This document shows, piece by piece, positions 1 to 11,854 of a stretch of 64,000 nucleotides of DNA; the first letter of the stretch is position 1; every line of letters starts with the position of its first letter. The position numbers and the translations under genes are program-made. This DNA comes from Hormiphora californensis (taxonomy: Eukaryota; Ctenophora; Tentaculata; Cydippida; Pleurobrachiidae): positions 3,548,413-3,612,412 of the forward strand of contig CM035361.1 in assembly GCA_020137815.1 (NCBI GenBank), written 5' to 3'. The notes beneath the pieces were generated by a model. The model did not search any database and was not told where the DNA came from. It was given only the letters and a program-made list of their open reading frames with translations.

Positions 1-48
1 ATATTACCCTGTGCCCCTACTCCCAAACTACACCCCCTCTTGTTTCAG

Positions 49-3000
49 TTCTGGACGGGCACTTCACTATTCAGAGGAAGACGTTGGGAAAGTAGCCTTC
101 TATGACACTCACTCAAAGAAGCAGTCTCTAGTCCCTGTTCTAATCACCTGTCACTCACAGTGTGATGATATACCACCTACCAACCCCGGAGAGGTATGAT
201 AGTCCCTGTCATTAATCATTTGCATTTATATTTCATAAGTTTGTACCAGTCGTATTCGTTGGGGGGGTACGTCACCTTTTTTTTTTGCCCACTGCCCACA
301 TTATTCTTAAATTTTGAATTTGCCCACATGGGCAAAAGTGGGCAAAAGTAGGCAAAAGTAGGCAAAAAATTTAAATCCATAAAAAATATATGCTATCAAC
401 CAGGTAATCGTCTGTGACAAAGGTTTTTCACCACCAATGTCCTCCTAGAGGTCCCCCCTATCGATTCCAACCGATAATTTATTTGCTCAGGGTTGATAAG
501 GCTCCATATCCAACTGGGGAAAATGGGCAAAATATGTTGGCAAAATTAGGAAAATTGGTCATTTTAGGCACGTTTCTCACATGGTTGGAGTGGAAAATTT
601 TTCTGGTTTTCCTGGGACCCCATTGGAGTACAATGCTAGTGGAAAACCTTTGTTATGTATCAGTTCCCTAAATAGCCCCAAAATGACGAAAAATCACTGG
701 CCTTTGCCTAATTTTGCCAAAATTTTTTGCCCACTTTTGTCCAGTCGGACATGGAGCCTTATCAACCCTAAGTCATAAGATAGTACATTAATTATCGGTT
801 GGAATAGATAGAGGGGACCTCTTGGAAGACATTGGAGGTGAAAAACATTTGTCACAGAGGGTTTTCTGGTAAATTTTTGATGCTTATAATATTTTTGCCC
901 ACTTTTTGCCCACTTTGCCCACATTATACCTGTTTTTTGAGATTTCAGTTTGCCCATGTGGGCAAATGTGGGCAAATGTGGGCAAAAAAAAAGGTGACGT
1001 CCCCCCCATTCGTTGTCGTTATTTGCTATCAGATTGTCAAAATCAAGTAAAATCGGTAAAACGTTCCGTCATATATTAGGTTGTCCAGGAAATAATGTCG
1101 TCTTACGATTTTTTGTAGAAATGCATGAGTTAGCGACTTTTAACTTATCCTATCTTGTTCAGTAGACAATTTCCCGTCTGGAAAACACATTTAAAATTTC
1201 ATACTAATATTTTCATTGCCCGTATTTGGGTAATCTGTCACCGGAAGTCGCTCTGCCGCTGAACGGGAATTTTACAAATTTTAAAACGTCGCTGGAAGGA
1301 AGCCATTTAAGTTTCCAGAACTCTAAATGGCGTCAATTGATAGCCCATCGTCCAAAGATATAGTACCCATGCGATTTTAGTCTCGACGCGTTCTATGGAA
1401 ACGGCAATCTTAGTAAATCTACCCTAAAAAAGTGAAAAAACGAAAAAATTTACCTTGATTTTGGACCCAAAAATCGGGACTTTCAAAAAACCGCATTTTT
1501 TCACCTCAAAACCTTACCAAAGCCAAAAGGTAACTTTACTACGGTTAAAAGCTTAGTTGGGACTATTAATTACCATCAAAAAATGTATCATTCACCAATC
1601 CAATCAAACCTGAAGTATCCCGGAAGTGAAAATTTCCGATTTTGACCAAAATTTTTCAGAGCTCCATAGCTCCGAGACAAATTGGATCTGTGACTTCATT
1701 CACCACTCAAAAGATAGATATTTGTCTAATGAACAAGCTTGATGTCATTAAAAATCTTACAGATGCTTGATTAAATAACTAAAGCAGTTTTTTTAACATG
1801 CACCGAAATCTCGTTCAGCGGCAAAATTTTTTGCAATTTTTCCGGGTTCACCAAGGGACGTCAAATATCAAATTTTTCAAAACAGACACTTGTTATATAC
1901 AGACAAGGGTTAGATCAAGGCGCTAGAAAAAGTTGTATACCGAAATTGGTGAGTTAAGTTGGAGAAATCGGCTCGCGACATTATTTCTTGGACAACCTAA
2001 TATATACATTATATACATCACAGGTAGTGGTACGAAGTTTCAAGACTGGAAAGTTCATGGCAATCCCTCGAGAGGACATGTCAAGATTTGACCGATTCAC
2101 AGAACCACTACAATCCATCCTCAACAATACAAATGGGATCAATGTCCCTCGTACTGCGCTGGAGAAAGCGTTGGCGTTTTATGATACTGGCGTGCTGCCT
2201 CTCTCCTGGGATTCAGAACCTTCTTCACCCCTCACAAGTGCACCTCCTGGGGTGAGTTAATTAATTAGGAGTTAATTAATTAGGAGATAATTGATTAGGA
2301 GTTAATTACTGCTAATTATTGGTCATTGGGAGATAATTACTGAGATAATTGGGGGATAATTACTGTTAATTGTTGTTCATCAGAAGTTATTAATTGTTCA
2401 TTACTAGTAAACCCGTTCGCCCTACGGGCGAATTTTGGATTAGGGAACACTGACATCATCAGTCTAACTGTTGACATGCACTTTCCCATCTTAGTTACGG
2501 TACCGTAGAAGGAGCACAGGCGGGATCGCTGCGAGTTTTAGAACGTCAGATGATGATCAGGCGATCAAAATGATGCAGTATTCATCTGCCTTAATCTCTG
2601 AGATTGATCATGATGGGTTCTGTTTAACCCAACATCTTGTTCGTTCTCTCTGTAATTCTCTAGGCGTTGCTGCATTTAAAAGCCTCAGTGTATGGAAAAG
2701 TAGAGAATGGCGGTGAGATCTTGCGTCAGTAGCTATCTCCAGTTGTCGCTGTCGTATATCAGCAGTAGTTGAAGAAGGCATATTAGCTGGAACACACACA
2801 CAACAAAGCAAGATCAGATGCACGTGCAACTGCAGTACAATAGCAACAATCCTTGGTAACAGCTCTCACCCCTGGCCCCACTCCAGCTGAAGTACTCCAC
2901 CTCTAAACCTGCACGTGCAAAATGCCATATTTGGTTAAAAAACGGGACATGGGATTTCCCTATTTGCTTTAATAATAGTATGATTGTAAGTTAACAGTAA

Positions 3001-4330
3001 TTAACTAATAACCCCAACTCCCAGGTTGACGATTCCAAAGCCCGTGCGGATTTCCTCTCCTCTCTCCACGAGTTTTGGGAGACCCGGGGGACACCTCTGG
3101 CAAGCCGGCCACCCAGTGTGGGGTATCACGATCTCGACCTCTACACGTTACATTGTCACGTGGTGGCTAGTGGGGGTCATGAACTGGTTACTAAAGAGGT
3201 AACTAAATAGGGACATTCCCCTTTCTTCTATCCCTTGCTCTCTGGATAATAGGGGTCATACAAATGGAACTTCTTGGATTTAGGCTACAGAAAGCAAAGA
3301 AATTCAGAGAAACAAATCATTCGTTCCAAACCCTCACAATTTCCAAAACTTATTCGACTTAGTCACCACTCACCATGGGTCACCATACTCAATTGACACA
3401 TGCCAGAGTTTTTTTTCTAACCATTGTATTTTTAGTTGAAATGGAGAGTTGTGCAAGGGAATATGGATTCCCTTAGGACAAATACGGAAAAACCCACGAT
3501 AAAAAAAGGGGGGAAAATAGGCCCAGACAGAGGAAAAACGGCAACCAAGAAGGGGGACAGTAAAAGAGACAAGAAGAGGAGAAAAAAGAGGAGGGGGAAG
3601 GGAGAAAAAAGAGAGGGGAAAAACCCGTTCTATTCTCTCTCCCGTTCCCTTTCCTACTTCTCTCTCTCTCTCTCTCTCAGAAAAAAGGCACTATTCGCGC
3701 ATTTCCTAATCTCCATTTCCTAAAGTCTACCACGCTCGGGGGGCTCTCTCACTCCTTTTCTACTCCTATCTCCATCTTCTTTTTAGCTTCCAAAGAGTCA
3801 CAGAAGACAGTTTATAAAACGGGCCAAGAAGATGACAGTAGGCCTGAAACGGGAGAAACATGCTGCGTTAAATAGTAAGGGTGGACGCGCATTCAAGGTA
3901 AAATTAAAGGTTAAATTGGGGGAGGTTTTGGAAATTTGGGGGTTAATTACAGGTAGTTTAGGAGTTGATTACATGCAGTTAGTTGGGGTTATTACAGTTA
4001 ATTGGGGGGGGGGGGTCTGGTTGACATGCGATTGTAATGATTGACTCTGCAACATTGATTGGGAATCAGTCAATTAGGGACTAGGGTTTCATACGTTACT
4101 TGCCTTTGGCCACTCTCACTCTAGTTTTAAATATTTAACAGATAAAGTAATTAGTAACACAACTAATTTAGTGAGACTTGTTACAAATAATAATTAACTC
4201 TCTCCCTACAGGTTCTATACGGCGCTTCTCGTCATCTTGGTAGCTACGAGGCTATTATCAATGATAAGAACATTGACACCAAGACCAATCAACCCATTTA
4301 CTACATTCACTACGCCGGCTGGAATGCCAG
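49..4330 (+). CDS. ARID4A/B-like chromatin protein (partial; 5' and 3' ends missing)
   Basis: Exons with good splice sites and matching phases lie at 49-193, 2024-2251, 3025-3198, 3787-3897 and 4212-4330; a further one probably starts at 3436. Exons 1-2 resemble the RBB1NT region of ARID4 (VVVRSFKTGKF, then PREDMSRFDRF). Exon 3 carries the first half of an ARID DNA-binding domain (FWETRGTPL, DLDLYTLHCHV, GGHELVTKE). The candidate exon at 3436 begins LKWRVVQGNMDS, like the next ARID helix, but I find no convincing donor for it. Exons 4-5 give the start of a chromo barrel (VLYGASRHLGSYEA, YYIHYAGWNAR), which matches the ARID domain order. In vertebrates ARID4 proteins act in the nucleus in RB/SIN3 histone-deacetylase repression. 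The N-terminal Tudor part lies before the window. The YDEW stretch expected after GWNAR was not found; an LTR retrotransposon begins 712 bp later. The 3' part is either beyond large introns or lost. Confidence 0.75.
261..1007. mobile_element. Foldback MITE-like element with 7-bp target duplication
   Basis: Long inverted repeat starting with a run of seven G, then TACGTCACC, and ending GGTGACGT plus seven C. The arms share the same internal text, so nearly the same short open frame is readable in both directions. The direct repeat ATTCGTT flanks it at 254-260 and 1008-1014, as expected of a target-site duplication. Internal direct repeats of TGGGCAAAAG occur near both ends. No transposase is visible. 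It lies in intron 1 of the ARID4-like gene. Confidence 0.75.
1076..2000. mobile_element. Non-autonomous mariner-ended element
   Basis: Terminal inverted repeats TTAGGTTGTCC and GGACAACCTAA, with the repeat continuing to about 27 bp (both ends carry a form of AATAATGTCG), are flanked by TA. This is typical of mariner/Tc1 elements, whose ends often read TTAGGTTG. Sub-terminal inverted segments (around CCGCTGAACG and CGTTCAGCGG) make it partly foldback. At 925 bp with no open frame it cannot encode a full transposase. It ends 24 bp before the acceptor of ARID4-like exon 2, so its right end may contribute to the branch-point region. Confidence 0.7.
2252..2400. repeat. TTAATTA-rich minisatellite starting at a splice donor
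   Basis: Degenerate tandem copies of GAGTTAATTAATTAG. The first copy is the splice donor of ARID4-like exon 2 (GGG|GTGAGTTAATTAATTAG), so the array begins exactly at the exon edge. Confidence 0.7.
2401..3024. other. Intron sequence without recognised features
   Basis: Intron 2 of the ARID4-like gene beyond its array. It contains one small palindrome, GTTCGCCCTACGGGCGAA, near 2415. No coding signal recognised. Confidence 0.4.
3480..3680. repeat. Purine-rich then (TC)n low-complexity tract
   Basis: A/G-rich stretch with runs of AAAAAA and GGGGG, followed by a CT microsatellite. It lies where the rest of the ARID-encoding exon should be, so the missing part of that exon may be lost in, or mis-assembled around, this tract. 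Confidence 0.6.
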
Positions 4331-4785
4331 GTGAGGTTTAATGAGGTTTTAATGAGGTTTTAGTGATGTTTAATGAGGTTTTAGGGGGGATGTTCCATGT
4401 TATGTTTTCAAAGTGTTCCGTGAGGTTAAGGTTCTATGATCCTTTCCGTGAGGTTTTTGTAGTTAGGTTCCAAGATTTGTCTCCCTTCGTGGACCTGAAA
4501 AATAGTATTTCACTCTCGTATTTTCTTTGTCATGTTCTGACAGCTGAATGTACGTGTAGTCCTAACTCAAAGTGGTCAACAAGCAAGCTTTTCATGAAAT
4601 AGAGAGAGGGGGGAGAGAGAGTGAGAGAGAGTGTGAGAGAGATTTGATGCGATCGAGAATTGAGGGTAACAACTTGCAAGGTGTGTTCGTGTACACTTTT
4701 TGCTACTCATGTATCGACTCCGTACCCCTTCGCTCTCATTGTCTCTATCTCTCTCTCTCTCTCTCACTCCCTCTCTCTCCCTCTC

Positions 4786-4820
<35 letters not shown>

Positions 4821-5041
4821 ATCCTTCTCTCAACTAACTGTAACTATCTATTGCTATCCGTCGTGCCGTTTACTTGTCTCTTTTTATAACCCCCTATTGA
4901 GATGTTATATTGTCGACAATTTCCCACCTCGTTCCATATAAATCATCCGCCAAATACACAGCTTATTCTGTTTCGGGTTACTCTCGGATACCTCCCATAG
5001 AAGTTGTGCAGGTAAAGTAGTCTGGGAATCTCGAATTATTG
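4331..5041. repeat. Donor-linked GAGGTTTTAAT array followed by CT microsatellite
   Basis: Right after the exon 5 donor (CCAG|GTGAGGTTTAATGAGG) come copies of TGAGGTTTTAAT to about 4385. GA and CT microsatellites follow at 4600-4645 and 4750-4818. No exon continuing the chromo barrel is visible here. Confidence 0.6.
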
Positions 5042-5851
5042 TGTAAGACCCCCCTGTTGGGATCCCCCTTTCGCCGTTGGACTGAGCACCGGGTTGGCTA
5101 GATCGGACATTGCGTTGTACTGCTCACACGGGTATATTGAGGTGACTGTGAGCGAATAATGAAATATGCAAGTGTGGTTTTAGTATATATTACTATATTT
5201 TAATTAACTAATACGACAAGAAATATAATGTGGGGTAAATAAATAAGTACCGAAGCAGTACACAAAACTCATTAGAGATCTAAGTCCAAATAGGAGAAGT
5301 GAATCCACAAAGCGAGATCCGAAGAATGAGTTCCCAAAGCAGCTCCAGGAAGTGAGGGCGATCCTCCTCGTGCAGTCCAGTATTAGTACTCAGATAATTG
5401 GTACCACTAAGTCCCCTGACATGATACACCGCCAGCCACCAACCTCTTCTTGTAATTTGGTTTTAATCATACGGCAGTGATCTCTGACGCAGGAACAGGG
5501 AACTGGCAAATCTCTCCAACTATCCTCTAAGGTTGTAGAGTCAATTTGTACAGACAACCATCTCAGAACTTCAGCACGAGCCCCCCATAATTCTGGTAAT
5601 TCAGGAACTCCTCTTGAACTAGGGCCGGTACTTAAAACACGATTCATAGTCACATCATACAACAATACTACTGTGGGACATATCCCCACATATGATATGA
5701 AGTCCTATATCCGTGCACCAGTGCATGGAACCAATTAATATCCATTACGACTAATGGATGAAGTGTGTGGCCATAAATGTAAATCATGATATTATATTCC
5801 CAAAACAATTTATCCCATAATTAATCAGGGGCACATATAAGTGACCCCGCA
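5042..5851 (-). repeat. Long terminal repeat, left copy (3' LTR of minus-strand element)
   Basis: Matches 8671-9490 over its whole length with scattered indels. A second short copy of the LTR edge plus purine tract lies just inside, at about 5973-6022, showing a small internal duplication at the polypurine-tract/LTR junction. Confidence 0.8.
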
Positions 5852-7199
5852 TCCACCTCTCTCTCCAAGGAGTTTCCAAGAAGAGTAGAGCCTGCCCAAG
5901 TCTCTATTTCTCGGCCAAATCATTCACAAGCCAATTCGGTAGTTCCACTCATGTGGGACTGAGATATATGACAGGGGCACATAATAGTGACCCGCACCCA
6001 CCTCTCTCTCCAAGAAGTTCAAAGAGGATTATCAGACGTTCGAGTATTCATAAACACTCATCAGAACAAGAGTCTCGAACAGAGTCTCTCATTTGAGAAC
6101 AGCTCTCACTGAAGATGAAAGAACTTTCACTTTGGAATCACGCACAAGAATTCATTCCAGCACATGGCTGTTTAGCCATGGGATGTCTGGATCACACTCG
6201 GCCTCTCAGACGAGCAATTAACTTGTATTTGTCCAAGTTTTAAACACCAACTAATTGAATGATGTCGCCGAAAGAGCGATATACCAAGATCTTCCCCGGG
6301 AAGTTCCTCTTTAATTACCAGGCCTGCGGTAATTAATAATTCACGGCTTGAGTCAAACTGACCCGCCTTTCTCACACTCACAGTTACCAAAGGAACACAG
6401 GTTAGCATTGCCAACCAGGTAAACTGGATCACTCTATCCATACACTAATAACAGAATGGCCGAAAGAAGGGCTGAAAAGAAGAAAGGGGGAGGTTTTCAA
6501 GACTATATGGAGATCACACAACTATACACCCACCTAATTCCAAAAAGGAGTGCCACAGGGTGGGTCCGAGCAACCCCTCCCAGAGAAAAATGCATAGCAT
6601 ATTCATCCCCATAAACTCTTTGTGCCCTGTTCGATTACACAGTACCTGTGTCACAGCACTGATGCTAGACAGCTAAACTGTAGTCGTTTCAATTCAATCT
6701 CGTAATAATCTCGCTCATTTATAATCCCGAACAGGGCCATGGCCATAATCTCGTAATATTCTCACTCATTTCATAATTCCGGTGGAACACACATCACATC
6801 CACCCGGGTAGTGTCATCCCAGACATCTACCTCCTCCCCTTATCAGCATATCACTGCTCAAACTTTTACCATGTTCTCTCGGTGGCTGTATACTTCGCCG
6901 CAAATTGTACTTTCCACCACCACGTGTTCGACTTTTCGTCAATATCATTAGCTCTCCTGTCTGGGGACCTGACAGTGAGGCGTATCTTCCTTCCTCCTAC
7001 ATGAAGGAGACTGGAGTGTAAATCCACAATACAACCATGTTTCCTAACATGGGCTGGCCAATGATTAGTTGCTCCTGAATGTCCGCAACTAAAAAATCTG
7101 CCCTAAGGTTCACAACTTGTTGACCTAGCCCTACCATTATTCCATCTATCCTCCTGTACAATTAACAGGAGTGCCTGCTATACCAACCAGATTCCACTC

Positions 7200-7400
7200 A
7201 CATGATCCATCTCTACTACACGTAGAACCTTATTCGCCAACCCGTGGATATTACATTGACACACCACCTGTGTCTAACAAGGCTTCCGCCATATGGTTCC
7301 CGATTCTGATAGGAACAAAAATTCCTGCAAGGAAATCACTCAAGATTTCCACCGGTTTGGCCTCCCGTACCTGTTGAGCCCTCCAGCTCCCTGTAGATCT
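7200..7400 (-). pseudogene. Retroviral-type aspartic protease remnant
   Basis: Minus-strand translation gives FVPIRIGNHMAEALLDTGG, with the active-site DTG at about 7266-7274. This is the usual N-terminal half of a retrotransposon protease downstream of gag. The frame meets a stop soon after (VSM then stop). The rest of pol is absent between here and the purine tract. Confidence 0.55.
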
Positions 7401-7614
7401 ACTAGAGGGCACACCTAGTTTAAAGAAAAAGAAGGGTTACTCCTCCCTCTCTTTGAGTAGTCCCTGGGGTAACATTGTTACCTACTCGTGCCCACCTGTT
7501 CACTAATCATATTAACTGCCGCCGTTGGTTCCTACCCTGATTTCTACTCGCCACCGGTGCAAAGTTATCAGGGTATTATCGAACCCCGACCAATCATTTC
7601 GATTGCTCGACCAA

Positions 7615-8459
7615 CTATTTTGATGCCTGACCAATCATTTGATGGTCCATACCAACTATTGGATGACCCAGACCCTCCTTTTCTGCAGAGTAATATTCTC
7701 TGGAGTCCCAGTAATCCATACAATCCCTCTTTAGGTGGCCCGAACGACCACAATACCAGCAACTTCGTGTCGGTCTATTACCCTGATATTGGTAATAATC
7801 CCAGATAGAAGCATCTCCCTCAACTGCCATGGGCCGAGGGACCAGGTAGTGCATATTGTCCCAGCATCAGTTGGGTAACCGCCTCCCCAAGGAATTTCAG
7901 TTCTGAGAACTGAGACTTCAACAGCATCATCCTTCTTCCGGATGTGTTCCGGGCCTGGTGTGAACTCTCGAGGGTAACTGCCTCTTCAAGGAGTTCATCG
8001 AAATCCATCCTATTATGCCCCGGATTAGCTGTAAGCTAACCTCATCATTTAGTATGCCGCAGCTAGAGCATCCTTCATTACCAATTCGCGATTACTCCTC
8101 GCATTTGGATCCGTATTAGGGAATCCGATGTTACCAAGGTCTCGGAGTCTCTCTCCGAACCATACCTGACTCACCAACTTTCTGGCAAATTTCAGGATAT
8201 CGAATCGAGCCTTCAATTCATTATACCTAGAGCTATCCTCTAGGATCTTCCGTACACCTTTCTTGTACGCAGCCCATGACGAAGTAACCAGGTTCACCGA
8301 CTCAGTTATTCTCTCCTGCAATTTAGGAGGCAAATATGTAACAAACCCCCTAATAATGGCTGACTCAGTCAACCCCAAACCTTTTACAAAGGCTTCATAA
8401 CCACACATGAACTGCCTTATAGTCATGGTTGTAGGTGAGTACACCGGCGGTCTGTTCAT
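7615..8459 (-). pseudogene. Retrotransposon gag polyprotein (frame-broken)
   Basis: The frame at 8459-8049 (136 codons) contains gag-like text (FMCGYEAFVKGLGL, FVTYLPPKLQERI). It ends in a stop and resumes in other frames at 8008-7820 (MDFDELLEEAVTLE) and 7854-7615. The last carries a CCHC nucleic-acid-binding knuckle, CWYCGRSGHLKRDC, with correct C-x2-C-x4-H-x4-C spacing. In intact elements Gag builds the cytoplasmic particle and binds element RNA through the knuckle. Frame breaks make this copy non-functional unless the sequence has errors. Confidence 0.7.
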
Positions 8460-8637
8460 ACCCGCGGTAAGTGACGATGATCATTTCCATAATTTCGGAA
8501 ATGATTTTCACCCATAGCTCTCTGCATTTTTAGCAGAGCCTTTATCCCCTGTTTTGTTTCCTCAGAAGATCATGAAGATTTTCCTTTCTCAAAAGATCAT
8601 CAAGCTTTCTTTCGAAAGCTTCGGCTGTCACATTGTT

Positions 8638-8668
8638 CCCAGGTTCAAATCCTGGTATGTCAGCACCA
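8638..8668 (-). promoter_or_regulatory. tRNA primer-binding site of the LTR element
   Basis: On the + strand this reads as a tRNA 3' half: a T-arm (GGTTCAAATCC), an acceptor stem and a terminal CCA. The match includes the whole T arm, longer than the usual 18 bases. It directly abuts the right LTR, which fixes the element's orientation as minus. It is not a complete tRNA gene; no D or anticodon arm is present. Confidence 0.75.
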
Positions 8669-8670
8669 TT

Positions 8671-9490
8671 TGTAAGACCCCCTGTTGGGATCCCCCTTTC
8701 GCCGTTGGACTGAGCACCGGGTTGGCTAGATCGGACATTGCGTTGTACTGCTCACACGGGTATATTGAGGTGACTGTGAGCGAATAATGAAATATGCAAG
8801 TGTGGTTTTAGTATATATTACTATATTTTAATTAACTAATACGACAAGAAAATAATGTGGGGTAAATAAATAAGTACCGAAGCAGTACACAAAACACTCA
8901 CTAGAGATCTAAAAGTCCAATAGGAGAAGTGAATCACAAGCGAGATCCGAAAGAAGTGAGTTCACAAAGCAAGCTCCAAAGAAGTGAGGGCGATCCTCCT
9001 CGTGCAGTCCGTATTAGTACTCAGATATTGGTACCACTAAGTCCCCTGGACTGTACACCGCCATCCACCAACCTCTTCTGTAATTTGGTTCTTATCCTAC
9101 TGCCAGTGAATCTCTTACGCAGGAAAACAGGGAACTGGCGAATTCTCTGCCAACCTATCCTCTAAGGTTGTAGAGTCAATTGGTACAGACAACCATCGCA
9201 CAGAACTTCAGCCGAGCATCCCCATAATTCCGGTAATAGAACTCCTTGAAGCTAGGGCCGTAACTTAAAAACACGATTACCAGTCACATCATACAACACT
9301 ACTAACTACTGTGGGACATATCCCCACATATGATTATGAGTCCTATAATCCGTGCACCATTGCATGGAACCAATTAATATCCTTCCGACTAATGATGCAT
9401 GGTTGTGGCCATAAATGTAAATCATGATATAATAATTCCCGAAAACATATTATGCCCATATTATCAGGGGCACATATAAGTGACCCCGCA
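8671..9490 (-). repeat. Long terminal repeat, right copy (5' LTR of minus-strand element)
   Basis: Direct repeat of 5042-5851. On the minus strand it begins TGCGGGGTCACTTATATGTG and ends in GTCTTACA. The primer-binding site follows after a two-base spacer. Confidence 0.8.
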
Positions 9491-10611
9491 TTTGAATCAA
9501 GAATATATCCGTTAAGTTCTTCATCAGGTGAGTATGGGTTTGAACTCACATGATGAGCTAAGATGTGAAGTCGATAGATCAGAAGAGATGAGATAGAGTA
9601 TTGATACGTGGCAGTTTGAGAGACTCCGTTGGGAGAGAGACTGTTTTAGAGTGGGAGAGATTGAGAGAATCAGAGACCCCGTTCGAGGGATAGAGAGAGA
9701 GAGAGAGAGAGTGACAGCTGAGAGACTCCATTAGCAGAGTCGGGCTGACGAGAAAGAGCCTGAGTCACTGTCAAGAGATGACAATATCAGAGAGGATCTC
9801 TTGATGAGATCTAGCGATGCTAGGTACGGATCTTGACCAAAATTGCACGGACGGAGCCTCACAACCTTTTAGTTTGTGCTTTGGAGGGTCAGAATCTGTT
9901 CTGATGGCAGCTGATGTTTAGCAGAAACTGTGCTAAAATGGTGAGCTACATGCTAAGCTCAGTTTTATTTTCCGGGTACCGATATGTCTACAGGTACAAC
10001 AGGGACCATAAGTTGGTCTTGCAAATTATGTAAGGATCGGAGAGTTAACTCAAACTCAAAGTGCAGACAAGAGCCACGGAAGGTAGACCCATCTTGTTTG
10101 GTCTGAATCAAGGAGTGAACAATTGATTGTTCAATAACGGATACCGATAACGGAGCCTCAAATTTGAGTGCAAAACCCAGCTAGAGGAGCCTCTGAGGAG
10201 ATCATTATGGAAATGATCATGATGGAATGCTCTAGTTTCATGTGGAGAATCCAATGTAGATTCTATAGAGATAGGCGATAACCCTATTGCTCGCCCAGAG
10301 AGCACTTGTTCGATGATAAGATAATCGAGTAACACCGCCAATATCATGAGGAAGTCAGTGAATTGGTATCTGACAGACAACGTACAGTGAGACAGTTGCA
10401 GTGGTTCCTACGAGACAGAAAATGAAGTGCTGTCTTGGTGCTGGGATGTTTAATTGAACCCTTTCCATTCTTGGAGAGAGGGGTGGGTGCAGGATTGCTC
10501 TAGTAGCAGTTGTTCCTATGTGACAGAGAAATGGAGCGCCGTCTTGGTGCTGACTGCTGGGATGTTCAATAGAACAAATTAAACCCCTTCCATTCTTGGA
10601 GAGAGGGGTGG
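9491..10611. other. Unassigned DNA, possible body of an older LTR element
   Basis: No convincing coding frame. A tandem duplication of about 110 bp (10396-10500 and 10501-10620) repeats the text CATTCTTGGAGAGAGGGGTGG. This purine tract resembles that of the minus-strand element but is read on the + strand. A GA-rich run is at 9692-9712. Confidence 0.35.
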
Positions 10612-11397
10612 ATGCGGGGTTGCACCCCTTGTGGTTATACTTATAATTATACGTCTGATAAGGAAAGTCATTTTCCGACCTGCAATGATCATATCATATG
10701 CACATCATGGCATTCACTGCCACCCTCAATTATACTCTAACAGACTTGAGTTATAATGGTTTGTTTGTTAGGTTGTTAGTGTGTGAGAGAAGAAAGCTGA
10801 AAGATCGCTAGGGTTCTTTTGTTATGTTGAAGCGAGAAGAACTTTGATCCTATTTTTAGTTGCTTGCTGAGAGCTGAACAAAGGAGACTACCACGATTGC
10901 TCCAATTACAAAGGAAGTGAGAACGACGAGGTGTTGAAACAGTTGCCCCCGAAGATAAGATACAGACCCCTGAAGTAAAGGAGAGCAAGAACTACCTACG
11001 TCAGGGCGCCCCAGCCAATCACGATGAGACGAGTGGGGAGAACGAGAGACTGCCACGTAGAGGTGCTCGGGTCATGTGATCTGCTGAAGAAGTCAGATAA
11101 AAGGAAAGGACTTGGAGAAGAAAGGGGGATGTTGAGTGTTGCAGTTGTGGTTGAGTGTTGCAGCAGTTGTTGAGGTTGAGGCTGATATTGACTGTTGGAG
11201 TGATACTCAGTGAAGTTGACTTGGTGTGGACTGGAACCTTGTTGGTGTACAGTGTTTTGTAATTGATATCGAAGTCAAGATATTGTTGCGCTATAGCTGT
11301 TAGTGTTTTAGCCGTATATCTTAACGTTCACCCAACCCAAACCTTTCTGTGTTTTGAGATTATAGATACATTTGTGGGATAAATAGGAGACCTCACA
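10612..11397 (+). mobile_element. Possible solo 3' LTR of a second LTR element
   Basis: Starts TGCGGGGTTGCACC directly after a purine tract (GGAGAGAGGGGTGGA) and could end at CCTCACA near 11397, giving a TG...CA repeat. The start resembles the LTR start of the 5042-9490 element. An AGATAAAAGG box near 11094 could be its TATA region. Only one copy is in the window, so this is tentative. Confidence 0.3.
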
Positions 11398-11854
11398 AAT
11401 CACCCATAACATGGCAAACATCGGAACACACGGAGTGTCTCATGACCCTTCTGGCGTCACAGGATTAAATTGGAACCCCGAATTATCGGAATGTTTGGGG
11501 TATATGTTCCCTGGAAAATTCACATAATCTGGCAAATCGGGGTCTGACAAATAAATAAATCAATCTTATATCTTGGTTAATGGTTAATTTTTACAGCTCT
11601 CCTAGCGTAGTTGCACGACAGATGTAGATTACTTTGGTGACACCTGGCGCGACCGAGATTGAGTCGCGCCAGGTGTCTATCATGCCACCAATAGATTAAA
11701 TACCCTTCTACATATATTTCCAGGTTTAACTTTATCAAGCTGCGTGGTACGTAATTTTACATGACGTGAAAGACACGTGATTCCCAGCAAAGCTGTAGCG
11801 AGAAAGCAGTATTATAAGTTTATAAAAAATACGTGGATCTGTTGATCAACTTAC
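11398..11854. repeat. Intergenic DNA with a GC-rich hairpin (11634-11698)
   Basis: GACACCTGGCGCGACC and its inverse form a hairpin near 11640-11680. A related hairpin with the same stem is at 52222-52283. From 11594 onward the DNA belongs to the segment duplicated at 16368-17401. Confidence 0.5.

Larger units (their letters stand above)
5042..9490 (-). mobile_element. Non-autonomous LTR retrotransposon (gag and protease remnant only)
   Basis: Two direct repeats of about 810 bp, TG...CA when read on the minus strand, bound 2.8 kb of internal DNA. Next to the right LTR is a primer-binding site that matches a tRNA 3' end including its T arm. Next to the left LTR is a purine tract (GGAGAGAGAGGTGGA on the minus strand). 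Between them are a gag-like reading frame, a CCHC knuckle and a DTG protease motif, all broken. No reverse transcriptase, RNase H or integrase is present, so it must have relied on another element. The LTRs differ by many small indels, indicating some age. I see no clear target-site duplication (TATTG left, TTTGA right). Probably Ty3/Gypsy-like, by inference. Confidence 0.8.

Noticed and set aside
8638-8668. A tRNA gene
   Set aside because: Only the T arm and acceptor 3' end are present, directly beside an LTR, so it is a primer-binding site.
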